5,968 nucleotides of DNA from an uncultured bacterium (GCA_905214855.1 CAJMNU010000092.1:1-5968), one strand, 5' to 3'. Counted from the stretch's first letter, positions 1 through 5,801 are shown. Made by a program: numbers and translations. The notes: a model not told the origin generated them from the sequence alone.

Positions 1-79
1 GGAGCAGGGTCTTCGTTTCGCTATCCGTGAGGGTGGTAGAACAGTTGGTTCTGGTAGAGTAGTTTCTATCATCGAGTAA
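1..79 (+). CDS. tuf: Elongation factor Tu, C-terminal end (partial)
   Basis: This is the last 25 codons of translation elongation factor Tu, the GTPase that delivers aminoacyl-tRNA to the ribosome; the rest lies outside the window. The readable frame begins at base 2 and ends at TAA 77-79. The peptide includes GLRFAIREGGRTVGSGRV, the nearly invariant last beta strands of EF-Tu domain 3, and finishes SIIE, common in clostridial EF-Tu. Codons are the preferred set for highly expressed genes (CGT, GGT, GTT, ATC), unlike the accessory genes that follow. EF-Tu is normally the last gene of the str operon (rpsL-rpsG-fusA-tuf), and the terminator 86 bases downstream agrees with that position here. 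Identification is near certain from conservation alone. Confidence 0.97.
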   Translation, partial: EQGLRFAIREGGRTVGSGRVVSIIE

Positions 80-129
80 TCACCAATTGCTGATCGATAA
101 GAATTTGAGATCAATTTTAAAATATAGAT

Positions 130-145
130 GACACCGGATGGTGTC
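130..145 (+). other. Small perfect hairpin in the tuf 3' untranslated region
   Basis: GACACC (130-135) and GGTGTC (140-145) form a perfect 6-bp stem with a GGAT loop. It is followed by TTGTGT rather than a U-run, so on its own it is a weak terminator. It sits 20 bases ahead of the strong terminator and may stabilise the tuf mRNA 3' end. Role is inferred. Confidence 0.4.
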
Positions 146-164
146 TTGTGTCCAAGCGTAAGAT

Positions 165-194
165 GCCCGTAGAACTTCGGTTCTACGGGTTTTT
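165..194 (+). terminator. Rho-independent terminator of the tuf (str) operon
   Basis: CCCGTAGAAC (166-175) and GTTCTACGGG (180-189) form a perfect 10-bp stem closed by a TTCG tetraloop and followed by TTTTT (190-194). G165 and T190 can add a wobble pair. UUCG loops are exceptionally stable, and this is a textbook intrinsic terminator. It separates the str operon from everything to the right. Confidence 0.95.
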
Positions 195-238
195 CTGTTA
201 CCAATTTTGACAGGAAATATGTTTTAAGAATAAAAAGA

Positions 239-295
239 GATCCGTAACATGATATACCTTTTCCTATTGACAAAAGGCATAATAGGTTACAGATC
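239..295 (-). terminator. Probable terminator of the subtilase gene, possibly bidirectional
   Basis: The arms 239-248 and 286-295 pair over ten positions. Read on the minus strand all ten pair, one as G-U; read on the plus strand the same position is a C-A mismatch. In the minus direction the stem is followed by TCTTTTTA (from 231-238); in the plus direction by TTTTT (296-300). The hairpin lies about 50 bases past the protease stop codon, the right place for its terminator. The large loop (249-285) can form further pairs, for example CCTATT with AATAGG. The long loop lowers confidence. Confidence 0.65.
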
Positions 296-346
296 TTTTT
301 TGATTTTTTATTATCTCATTTTTATGTATGAGCAGAAATGGGAAGA

Positions 347-1615
347 TTATGATGTTTTTTTCCATTGCATTGCTGCATACGCATCGGGGATACCGCCTGT
401 CACAGTTTTTCCCTGTAAAGATTCCAGAGGTTTAACAGTATGTAAAATGGCAGTTTTAACGTCAGCCAATGTCCAATCTGTATGATAGGAATAAAGCATA
501 GCTGCAATTCCAGTTACCATAGGAGCAGCCATGGAAGTTCCGCTCATCATACTATATCTTCCTTCGGGTAAAGTACTTAAAATGGATTCTCCGGGAGCGG
601 CAAGATCAACGCTGGTTTTGCCATAATTAGAACTGTTGCTTAACGTTCCATCAAAGTTAATACTTGCTACAGAAATGATGTTTTCTTGAGGGTAGCAAGC
701 TGGATATACTGGGGATTGATCAATATTATAGCCAAGATTATAGGTAGAATCACCATTTCCACATGCTGCGACAAACAGCATAGGAGATTCACTGATTATT
801 GTTTGCATTTGTGGATAATCTTTGTAAGTTCCAAGACTTAAGTTACAGATGGAAGCACCGTTTGCCTGAGCATATTTGATTGCTTTGAGTACAGATTCAT
901 ATTGTCCAGTCCCTTGATTGCCATTTACTGTTTTTAGTACCATGACTTTGACATATTTAGAATCTGCAATACCAGAAATACCAATTTCATTTCCTCGGGA
1001 TGCGGCAATTGTTCCAGCACTGTGAGTGCCATGTTTTTCTTCAGAAGAGGCGGTGCTGTCATGAATGATAGGGGAATCATCAATGAAATTCCAACCATAA
1101 CGGTCATCTATGTAACCGTTTTTGTCATTATCAATACCATCTCCATCGATCTCATCCTTATTAATCCAGATAGATTCTTGTAGATCTGGGTGTGTAATAT
1201 CTACCCCAGAGTCGATCAAGGCTACAATGACATCCCGTTTTTGATCGGAAGAATCATATAATTCCCAAGCTGGCTTTAGATTGATATCAATTCCGGGAAC
1301 GGATTCAATGGTCAGATAGGCTTTAGAAGCAGGACCTTCTCCAGCTACAGCATTGGCAAGACTATGATCTTGTTCAGCTTCTTCAGTCAATTCTAAATAG
1401 TTCATTTCTATAGAGCGCTCAAAAGAACCATCATTAAGGAATGCCCATTGCCATGAAGTGTAAAGGTCATTCGTCTCTAATGGTATGGCTGCTGGTCCAT
1501 TGACATAGGCAAATGATTGAAAAGAAGCATCAGAAGAGGATGGCAGACTGTCAGAAATCATATTTAGACAGAAGCCAGAAATTAACAGAGTAGTAAAAAA
1601 CGTAGTTTTGGTCAT
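347..1615 (-). CDS. Secreted subtilisin-like serine protease (peptidase family S8)
   Basis: A 422-residue subtilase with the catalytic triad complete: Asp135 in ALIDSGVD, His195 in HGTH, Ser361 in GTSMAAP; oxyanion-hole Asn287 is in ACGNGD. Residues 51-62 (around WQWAFLND) and 111-119 match the N-terminal strands that precede the catalytic domain. An Asp-rich insert at 157-171, then YGWNF, matches a subtilase subgroup and is a likely calcium site. The N-terminus has one Lys and a hydrophobic stretch (about 6-20), a weak Sec signal; Cys16 lacks a proper lipobox. There is no LPXTG anchor or C-terminal domain, so the mature enzyme is probably released or loosely held outside the cell. The ATG has an AAAGGGA ribosome site 9-10 bases upstream. 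It is transcribed away from the other accessory genes. The substrate is unknown; all active-site residues are present, so an active enzyme is expected. Confidence 0.93.
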   Translation of the reverse strand: MTKTTFFTTLLISGFCLNMISDSLPSSSDASFQSFAYVNGPAAIPLETNDLYTSWQWAFLNDGSFERSIEMNYLELTEEAEQDHSLANAVAGEGPASKAYLTIESVPGIDINLKPAWELYDSSDQKRDVIVALIDSGVDITHPDLQESIWINKDEIDGDGIDNDKNGYIDDRYGWNFIDDSPIIHDSTASSEEKHGTHSAGTIAASRGNEIGISGIADSKYVKVMVLKTVNGNQGTGQYESVLKAIKYAQANGASICNLSLGTYKDYPQMQTIISESPMLFVAACGNGDSTYNLGYNIDQSPVYPACYPQENIISVASINFDGTLSNSSNYGKTSVDLAAPGESILSTLPEGRYSMMSGTSMAAPMVTGIAAMLYSYHTDWTLADVKTAILHTVKPLESLQGKTVTGGIPDAYAAMQWKKTS

Positions 1616-1625
1616 GTTTATAGTG

Positions 1626-1634
1626 TCCCTTTCT
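1626..1634 (-). promoter_or_regulatory. Ribosome binding site of the subtilase gene
   Basis: On the minus strand the sequence AGAAAGGGA lies just ahead of the ATG at 1615, with about 10 bases between the purine core and the start codon. It supports this start; no better upstream in-frame start was seen. Confidence 0.7.
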
Positions 1635-1677
1635 GATATATTGAAAAATGTATGTTGTATGCTTGAGTTGCTTTGTG

Positions 1678-1699
1678 GATAGTTCGTAGATAGTCTGTA
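1678..1699 (+). repeat. Two abutting 11-bp direct repeats in the subtilase leader
   Basis: GATAGTTCGTA (1678-1688) is followed immediately by GATAGTCTGTA (1689-1699), differing only by TC versus CT. The 11-bp period is close to one helical turn, so both copies face the same side of the DNA. TAGATA (1687-1692) and TATCTA (1712-1717) add a small dyad. The repeats lie just downstream of the predicted subtilase transcription start, where a repressor could act. An operator role is inferred only. Confidence 0.4.
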
Positions 1700-1725
1700 T
1701 AGTGCAAGAAGTATCTATGAGGAAA

Positions 1726-1754
1726 ATTATAGCATATTTTAGGCAAAATGGAAA
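1726..1754 (-). promoter_or_regulatory. Promoter of the subtilase gene (extended -10)
   Basis: On the minus strand there is a perfect TATAAT (1726-1731) preceded by TGC, giving an extended -10 (TGN-TATAAT). Seventeen bases upstream lies TTTCCA (1749-1754), a weak -35 matching TTGACA at four of six positions. An extended -10 commonly compensates for a poor -35. The predicted start near 1719 would give an untranslated leader of about 100 bases. The predicted -35 lies only 12 bases from the -35 of the divergent acyltransferase promoter, so the two may compete for RNA polymerase. Confidence 0.65.
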
Positions 1755-1766
1755 TGTAGGCTTTAG

Positions 1767-1795
1767 TTGACAAGAAAAATTGTGGCTTTTATAAT
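1767..1795 (+). promoter_or_regulatory. Consensus SigA promoter of the acyltransferase gene
   Basis: TTGACA (1767-1772), a 17-base spacer and TATAAT (1790-1795) match the housekeeping consensus at all twelve positions with ideal spacing. Transcription should start near 1802, only about 20 bases ahead of the first candidate start codon, so the leader is very short. Confidence 0.9.
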
Positions 1796-1803
1796 ATATT
1801 TAT

Positions 1804-1810
1804 GAGGAAG
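1804..1810 (+). promoter_or_regulatory. Ribosome binding site of the acyltransferase gene (decides start)
   Basis: GAGGAAG lies 11 bases before GTG 1822 and 14 before GTG 1825. It supports a GTG start, but sits right at the predicted 5' end of the mRNA. The alternative ATG at 1837 has only the weaker GGTGG (1824-1828) 8 bases upstream. Confidence 0.5.
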
Positions 1811-1821
1811 AATGTAAGAGA

Positions 1822-2871
1822 GTGGTGGATTATAAGATGGGGGAAGAAAAGTTCCGAAATCAGATTTATTGGCTGACATGCCTGTTCAGCATTCTAGTAG
1901 TTGGAGTACACAGCGAAAATGCAGCGTTATTTGATTTGACAGAAGATTCTGGAATCATATCATCGGCTGTGATCTGGCTGCAAAAGGTGATTGCACAACA
2001 GATTGGACAGATTGCGGTTCCAGGATTTTTTTTGGTGTCAGGATATCTGTTTTACCGGAAATTTCGCTTTTCTAAATTGTTTCAAAAATGGAGATCCAGA
2101 ATAGGCACTCTTTTTATTCCTTATGTTATCTGGAATCTTTTATACTATATTGTGTATTGTGTGTTTTCAGCTGTTCCGATTTTATCAGCTGCATCCGGTG
2201 TGGAACATGTTACATGGAGTATGTCAGGAGTATGGGATGCGATTGTAAATTATACATACAATCCTGTATTTTGGTATTTGTTCCAATTGATCCTATTGGT
2301 GGTATCTGCCCCGTTTTTATATGTACTTTTGTGTAATCGATGGGTTGGAATGGCTGCGTTGCTCTGTGCATGGATGGCAGTTGCTGGTCATATTCAGGTC
2401 GGAATGTTGAATGCGGATGCTTTGGTATATTATGGGACAGGGGCATATCTGGCTCTTCATGCAAGAACATGGATGGAACAGTCACATAAAAAGGCAGGAT
2501 GGATAAGTGGGATACTATGTATTGTGATCCCAATTATTTTAGAGGCAGTCAGTCCTCTAGCAATTTTCCCCGTTCCTTTGGTACTTCTCCGTTTGGGAAT
2601 CCCATTGGGACTTTGGCTGATCATGAATGAGATGCATTTGCCAAAGGTAAAAGAATGGATGAAGGGGACTTTTTTTGTATATGCAACTCATTTTTTGATT
2701 GTTCGTACTTTGAATAAGTTAGGGGCGATGATTTGGAGAGAAAATGCTTTTGCAGCGTTCTTTCTATATATAGTAGATATTGCGATGGCGTTTGGAGCAG
2801 CATGGATCTGTAAAAAAGTTCTGGGTCGCTTTACACCATTTCTTTGGAAATGGATCTCTGGGGGACGGTAA
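1822..2871 (+). CDS. Integral-membrane acyltransferase, family 3
   Basis: A 349-residue, very hydrophobic protein of the acyltransferase-3 family (OatA/WecH/OafB type), which moves acyl groups, usually acetyl, onto cell-surface polysaccharides, peptidoglycan or lipids. About ten membrane helices are visible (roughly 15-30, 61-78, 93-118, 147-171, 173-190, 198-212, 225-241, 245-267, 281-298, 306-330). Family signatures are the first helix ending in His30, FFLVSGYLFYRK (69-80), a basic loop at 79-93 then IPYVIWNLLYY (99-109), PVFWYL (148-153), and the late helix FFVYATHFLIV (284-294). The Arg expected eleven residues before the first-helix His is replaced by Thr19. Length is normal for the membrane domain alone; there is no SGNH extracytoplasmic domain. 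Start is GTG 1822, GTG 1825 or ATG 1837; all give the same core. The acceptor is unknown. It has its own strong promoter. Confidence 0.88.
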   Translation: MVDYKMGEEKFRNQIYWLTCLFSILVVGVHSENAALFDLTEDSGIISSAVIWLQKVIAQQIGQIAVPGFFLVSGYLFYRKFRFSKLFQKWRSRIGTLFIPYVIWNLLYYIVYCVFSAVPILSAASGVEHVTWSMSGVWDAIVNYTYNPVFWYLFQLILLVVSAPFLYVLLCNRWVGMAALLCAWMAVAGHIQVGMLNADALVYYGTGAYLALHARTWMEQSHKKAGWISGILCIVIPIILEAVSPLAIFPVPLVLLRLGIPLGLWLIMNEMHLPKVKEWMKGTFFVYATHFLIVRTLNKLGAMIWRENAFAAFFLYIVDIAMAFGAAWICKKVLGRFTPFLWKWISGGR

Positions 2872-2873
2872 AG

Positions 2874-2994
2874 AAACACCGAAAAGCAGCCATTTTTCGT
2901 AGAAAAATGAGCGGATTTGAGGTGTTTTGAGGATTGTGGGAGCACATAGTGCGGAGCAATCCGGTAGCAGAGGGGTCAAAATTCTTTTGACCCC
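2874..2994 (+). repeat. Array of three consecutive hairpins, candidate dispersed repeat or structured RNA
   Basis: Three hairpins follow the acyltransferase stop codon almost without gaps. Hairpin 1 has outer arms AAACACC (2874-2880) and GGTGTTT (2921-2927), enclosing a perfect inner stem CATTTTTC (2891-2898) with GAAAAATG (2902-2909). Hairpin 2 pairs GGATTG (2931-2936) with CAATCC (2957-2962) around GCAC-ATA-GTGC (2942-2952). Hairpin 3 pairs GGGGTCAAAA (2972-2981) with TTTTGACCCC (2985-2994), a perfect 10-bp stem with a 3-base loop. None is followed by a clean U-run, so this is not a standard terminator. Nested palindromes in an intergenic space are typical of REP/MITE-like repeats, but a cis-acting leader for the methyltransferase is also possible. 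Pairings are seen directly; repeat status is inferred. Confidence 0.6.
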
Positions 2995-3047
2995 AACATC
3001 ATGATATAAAATTAAGAAAAGAAAGAGAAAAAGAAAGGAAAGAAAAT

Positions 3048-3917
3048 ATGTGGATTGCTGATCAGTGGAAAGAGTATGAGGTGATAGATTGCTCCAGAGG
3101 AGAAAAATTGGAGAGGTGGGGAGATTATCTTCTGGTTCGACCAGATCCACAGGTGATCTGGGATACTCCACGCACACATCGGGGATGGAAGAAGATGAAT
3201 GGACATTATCACCGCAGTTCCAAAGGAGGAGGAGAGTGGGAGTTCTTTGATCTTCCAGAACAGTGGGAGCTTCATTATCATGGATTGACATTCTGGCTGA
3301 AACCATTTAGCTTTAAACATACAGGACTCTTCCCAGAACAGGCAGTCAATTGGGATTGGTTTGGGGAGAAAATCAAAAATGCGGGAAGACCGATCAAGGT
3401 ATTGAATTTGTTTGCATATACAGGCGGAGCGACACTTGCTGCGGCAAAGGCAGGAGCAAGCGTAACACATGTAGATGCTTCTAAGGGAATGGTAGCATGG
3501 GCAAAGGAAAATGCAAAGGCTTCCGGACTTGAAAATGCATCGATCCGCTGGCTGGTGGATGACTGTGTAAAGTTTGTGGAGAGAGAGATCCGCAGAGGGA
3601 ATCATTATGATGCGATCATTATGGATCCGCCATCTTATGGAAGAGGACCAAAAGGAGAAATATGGAAAATTGAAGATTCCATTCATCCATTTGTGAAATT
3701 GTGTGCAAATCTGCTTTCTGATAAGCCATTATTTTTCCTGATCAATTCTTATACAACAGGGCTGGCACCTTCTGTGCTTTCTTATATGTTGGCTACAGAA
3801 CTCAATCCAAAGTTTAAAGGTCATGTAGAAGCTCAGGAGATTGGGCTTCCAGTGAAAGAGACGGGATTGGTTCTGCCGTGTGGTGCATCTGGAAGATGGG
3901 AGAGTATAGAAAAATAG
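3048..3917 (+). CDS. Class I SAM-dependent methyltransferase, RlmI/RlmK-like, probably acting on RNA
   Basis: A 289-residue cytoplasmic methyltransferase of the group containing the 23S rRNA enzymes RlmI and RlmK (Methyltrans_SAM domain, COG1092-like). Residues 89-104 hold the family signature FKHTGLFPEQAVNWDW. The Rossmann fold follows: motif I VLNLFAYTGGATLAAAKAGA (118-137) binds SAM, the acidic residue ending strand 2 is Asp143 in HVDASKGMV, VDD (170-172) probably contacts the adenine, and motif IV is IIMDPPSYGRGPKGE (190-204). Residues 1-80 do not look like the PUA domain of RlmI, and the protein is about 100 residues shorter than RlmI. The ATG has AAAGGAAAG (3034-3042), core 8 bases upstream. 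Transcription may read through from the acyltransferase, or start at an extended -10 (TGA-TATAAA, 3002-3010) that lacks a good -35. Family is secure; the modified base and RNA target cannot be told. Confidence 0.88.
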   Translation: MWIADQWKEYEVIDCSRGEKLERWGDYLLVRPDPQVIWDTPRTHRGWKKMNGHYHRSSKGGGEWEFFDLPEQWELHYHGLTFWLKPFSFKHTGLFPEQAVNWDWFGEKIKNAGRPIKVLNLFAYTGGATLAAAKAGASVTHVDASKGMVAWAKENAKASGLENASIRWLVDDCVKFVEREIRRGNHYDAIIMDPPSYGRGPKGEIWKIEDSIHPFVKLCANLLSDKPLFFLINSYTTGLAPSVLSYMLATELNPKFKGHVEAQEIGLPVKETGLVLPCGASGRWESIEK

Positions 3918-4126
3918 TAGGATGATTTTTTCTGATAGAATTAGCAGAACAGATCTATGTAATACTATATAACATAACATTATTGATAGAAGTAATAATT
4001 GATAGAAGTAATATAAGGAACATCATTGCCATTCATATCATATTCATTTGTTTATGGTATGGATGGCTATTTTTATGTTTGAGGAGAAACCGTAATAATA
4101 TTGAAAGATTATTTTTATTGAATAAT
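3918..4126. other. AT-rich intergenic spacer without a convincing gene
   Basis: The 322 bases between the methyltransferase and the wall-binding gene are strongly AT-rich. They contain a 16-bp tandem duplication, then the promoter and leader of the next gene. An A/T-only hairpin overlaps the methyltransferase stop (3908-3915 with 3925-3933), too weak to call a terminator. A 60-codon frame from TTG 3983 could encode a small one-helix membrane peptide but lacks a ribosome site, so I do not call it. The low GC contrasts with the flanking genes. Confidence 0.6.
3982..4013 (+). repeat. Perfect tandem duplication, 2 x 16 bp
   Basis: ATTGATAGAAGTAATA occurs at 3982-3997 and again, without gap or mismatch, at 3998-4013. 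The core TGATAGAA also appears once more near 3933-3940. Such direct repeats can be regulator binding sites or simple replication slippage; the sequence alone does not decide. Confidence 0.75.
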
Positions 4127-4156
4127 TTGAAAGGTACTGATAAAATAAATGATAAT
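4127..4156 (+). promoter_or_regulatory. Probable promoter of the wall-binding repeat protein gene
   Basis: TTGAAA (4127-4132), an 18-base spacer and GATAAT (4151-4156) each match the SigA consensus at five of six positions. The expected start near 4163 gives a leader of about 75 bases. The region is very AT-rich, so chance matches are more likely than usual. Confidence 0.5.
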
Positions 4157-4225
4157 ATAAGGTAGGTACAGAAGAGTGTATTACCACATCAAAACAATCT
4201 ATAAAAAGGTTGGAGAAGTTCATAT

Positions 4226-4231
4226 AAGGAG
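4226..4231 (+). promoter_or_regulatory. Ribosome binding site of the wall-binding repeat protein gene
   Basis: AAGGAG lies exactly 8 bases before ATG 4240, an optimal Shine-Dalgarno that fixes the start codon. Confidence 0.85.
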
Positions 4232-4239
4232 AAAAAGGG

Positions 4240-5610
4240 ATGAGAAAAAAAGGGATAGCAATTCTCTTATGTTCTGCTCTCCTCACCTTGGGTGCTGCGT
4301 GTACATCTTACGCAGCAGGATGGGTACAGGAAGGAAATAACTGGACATATCAGGATAATAATGGAAATAAAGTGAAAAATGGCTGGGCAAAAGGGACGGC
4401 TGACGGTCTTTGGAGATATCTGGATGCCAATGGCAATATGGCAATCAATTGTTGGGTGGACGATGATACCTATTATGTAGACCAGAATGGTATCATGGCA
4501 ACCGATAAATGGCTGAAAGTTTCCGCAGATAATTATGGTAATTATAAGTGGTACTATTTGGGAAGTACAGGACGCATGATTTCTGAAGCATGGAAGAAGA
4601 TCAGTGACAGGTATTATTATTTTGATGATGAAGGCGTGATGCAGACCGGCTGGCTGGAAGACGGCGACAATATATATTATCTTGGCAGTGATGGCGCAAT
4701 GCGTACTGGCTGGCAGAATGTTGTACCTTATGATGAAGATGAGGACGAGGATGATGGTGGTCCTGTCTTTGATGATAGTGGAGATAAAAAATGGTTTTAT
4801 TTTGATTCTAAGGGAAGACTGTATAAACCCGATGATGATTATGGAGAGAAGAGAATCAATAATACATGGTATTGTTTTAATAACAATGGAGAGATGCAGA
4901 TTGGCTGGGTTGCCTTGGATGGCAATGTAACAGATATTTCCGGATATAAGTATTATGCAGAGAATGGCGTGAGACAGACTGGATGGCAGCTTTTATATCC
5001 ACCGGAGGATGTAGATGGAACTTCTTATGATGAGGAACAGTATTATTATTTTGAGAATGATGGAAGTCCTAAAGTAGGTCCTCAGGAAGGAAGCGGAAGA
5101 GAGGAAGATCTGGTAAGGATCAGTGGTATTACTTATTTATTTAATGACTATGGTAATCCGATTCAGGGACTTCAGAGAGTTCAGATGAAAAATGATTCCG
5201 GTTACACTGCATACTATTTTGGAGATAAAGCGACCAGTTCAGTTGTGACAGGAAAGAAGACACTGGAAGAGGGAGATGGAAGCGATTCTGTATTCTATTT
5301 TGCTGAAACTGGTTCTTATAAAGGAAGAGGATATAATGGAGTACATGACGGATATCTCTATTATATGGGAAGACTTCAGAAAGCAGATTCCTCTGCACGT
5401 TATGAAGCGTTCAGTATCCCGACAGGGGATGCTTATACTACTTATGTAGTCAATACTTCTGGTAAGGTACAGAAAAAGAGGACGATCAAGGATTCAGATG
5501 GCAATAAGTTTGAGACAAACAGTGCTGGTGTGCTTCAAAAGATCAATGAAGAGACATTTGGAGGCGGAAATTATAAAGAACCAATCGCACCAGTATTTCC
5601 AAATGAATAA
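4240..5610 (+). CDS. Secreted cell-wall-binding repeat protein (choline-binding-type repeats)
   Basis: A 456-residue secreted protein. Residues 1-25 are a clear Sec signal (MRKK, hydrophobic core 5-20) with likely cleavage near SYA-A (23-26). From residue 27 to about 310 it is a chain of roughly ten repeats of the pattern GW-x(3-8)-(W/Y)-Y-x2-(N/D)-G-x-M-x2, for example beginning at 27, 49, 72, 91, 118, 138, 157, 223 and 249. These are the aromatic/glycine repeats of choline-binding and glucan-binding proteins, which hold proteins on teichoic acids or polysaccharides outside the cell. Repeats become irregular after about 157, where long insertions occur, including the acidic run at 165-172. 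Degenerate repeats continue to about 430. There is no protease, amidase or glycosidase domain and no LPXTG. The C-terminus is short and Gly/Pro-rich. The ligand is unknown; an adhesin or wall-matrix role is inferred. Confidence 0.9.
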   Translation: MRKKGIAILLCSALLTLGAACTSYAAGWVQEGNNWTYQDNNGNKVKNGWAKGTADGLWRYLDANGNMAINCWVDDDTYYVDQNGIMATDKWLKVSADNYGNYKWYYLGSTGRMISEAWKKISDRYYYFDDEGVMQTGWLEDGDNIYYLGSDGAMRTGWQNVVPYDEDEDEDDGGPVFDDSGDKKWFYFDSKGRLYKPDDDYGEKRINNTWYCFNNNGEMQIGWVALDGNVTDISGYKYYAENGVRQTGWQLLYPPEDVDGTSYDEEQYYYFENDGSPKVGPQEGSGREEDLVRISGITYLFNDYGNPIQGLQRVQMKNDSGYTAYYFGDKATSSVVTGKKTLEEGDGSDSVFYFAETGSYKGRGYNGVHDGYLYYMGRLQKADSSARYEAFSIPTGDAYTTYVVNTSGKVQKKRTIKDSDGNKFETNSAGVLQKINEETFGGGNYKEPIAPVFPNE

Positions 5611-5663
5611 AAAATAAAAAGCAAAAGGATCTGGGATTCAAAAAGTAATAAGATAGGATTATG

Positions 5664-5704
5664 AAGAAACAGGGAAGACGAAATGTCTCCCCTGTTTCTT
5701 TCTT
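5664..5704 (+). terminator. Strong terminator of the wall-binding repeat protein gene
   Basis: AAGAAACAGGG (5664-5674) pairs with CCCTGTTTCTT (5690-5700). After an A-C mismatch, AGAC (5676-5679) pairs with GTCT (5685-5688) around a GAAAT loop. Fifteen of sixteen positions pair on the plus strand; on the minus strand the mismatch becomes G-U. The tail is TTTCTT. It lies 53 bases past the stop codon. Confidence 0.85.
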
Positions 5705-5741
5705 GGCAGGTAGCAAGAATCCCCTGCCTTTAGGTATGGGG
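5705..5741 (+). other. Two mutually exclusive hairpins after the terminator
   Basis: GGCAGG (5705-5710) can pair with CCTGCC (5723-5728). The same 3' arm, extended to CCCCTGCC (5721-5728), can instead pair with GGTATGGGG (5733-5741) around a TTTA loop with one bulged T. No U-run follows either. Between here and 5801 nothing else was recognised. Confidence 0.4.
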
Positions 5742-5801
5742 AGTGTCAAATTGAGAATACATGGTTGTTATTATGGGGAATTTTGCTTAAAAGAAGAAGA
5801 T

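Noticed and set aside
249..485. 78-codon plus-strand frame starting in the terminator hairpin
   Set aside because: It starts inside the hairpin, lacks a good ribosome site and its second half is antisense to the conserved C-terminus of the protease.
1568..1615. Possible lipoprotein signal in the protease (Cys16)
   Set aside because: The residues before the cysteine (Ser-Gly-Phe) do not fit a lipobox, as Phe is not accepted at -1.
2688..3686. Long minus-strand frames (85, 180 and 224 codons) across the acyltransferase end and the methyltransferase
   Set aside because: They are antisense shadows of two well-supported family members, rich in Cys, Ser and Phe runs, with no recognisable motif.
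3908..3933. A/T hairpin with T-run at the methyltransferase stop codon
   Set aside because: The arms are almost only A-T pairs and of unequal length, with the arm itself forming the T-run; too weak to call a terminator.
3983..4165. 60-codon frame from TTG that could encode a one-helix basic membrane peptide
   Set aside because: There is no Shine-Dalgarno before the TTG, the start lies within the 16-bp tandem repeat, and hydrophobic codons are expected in AT-rich DNA. It runs through the predicted promoter of the next gene.
4300..4302. Possible lipobox cysteine in the wall-binding protein signal peptide (Cys21)
   Set aside because: Gly-Ala-Ala before Cys21 lacks the usual Leu at -3, and a good signal peptidase I site (SYA-A) follows directly.
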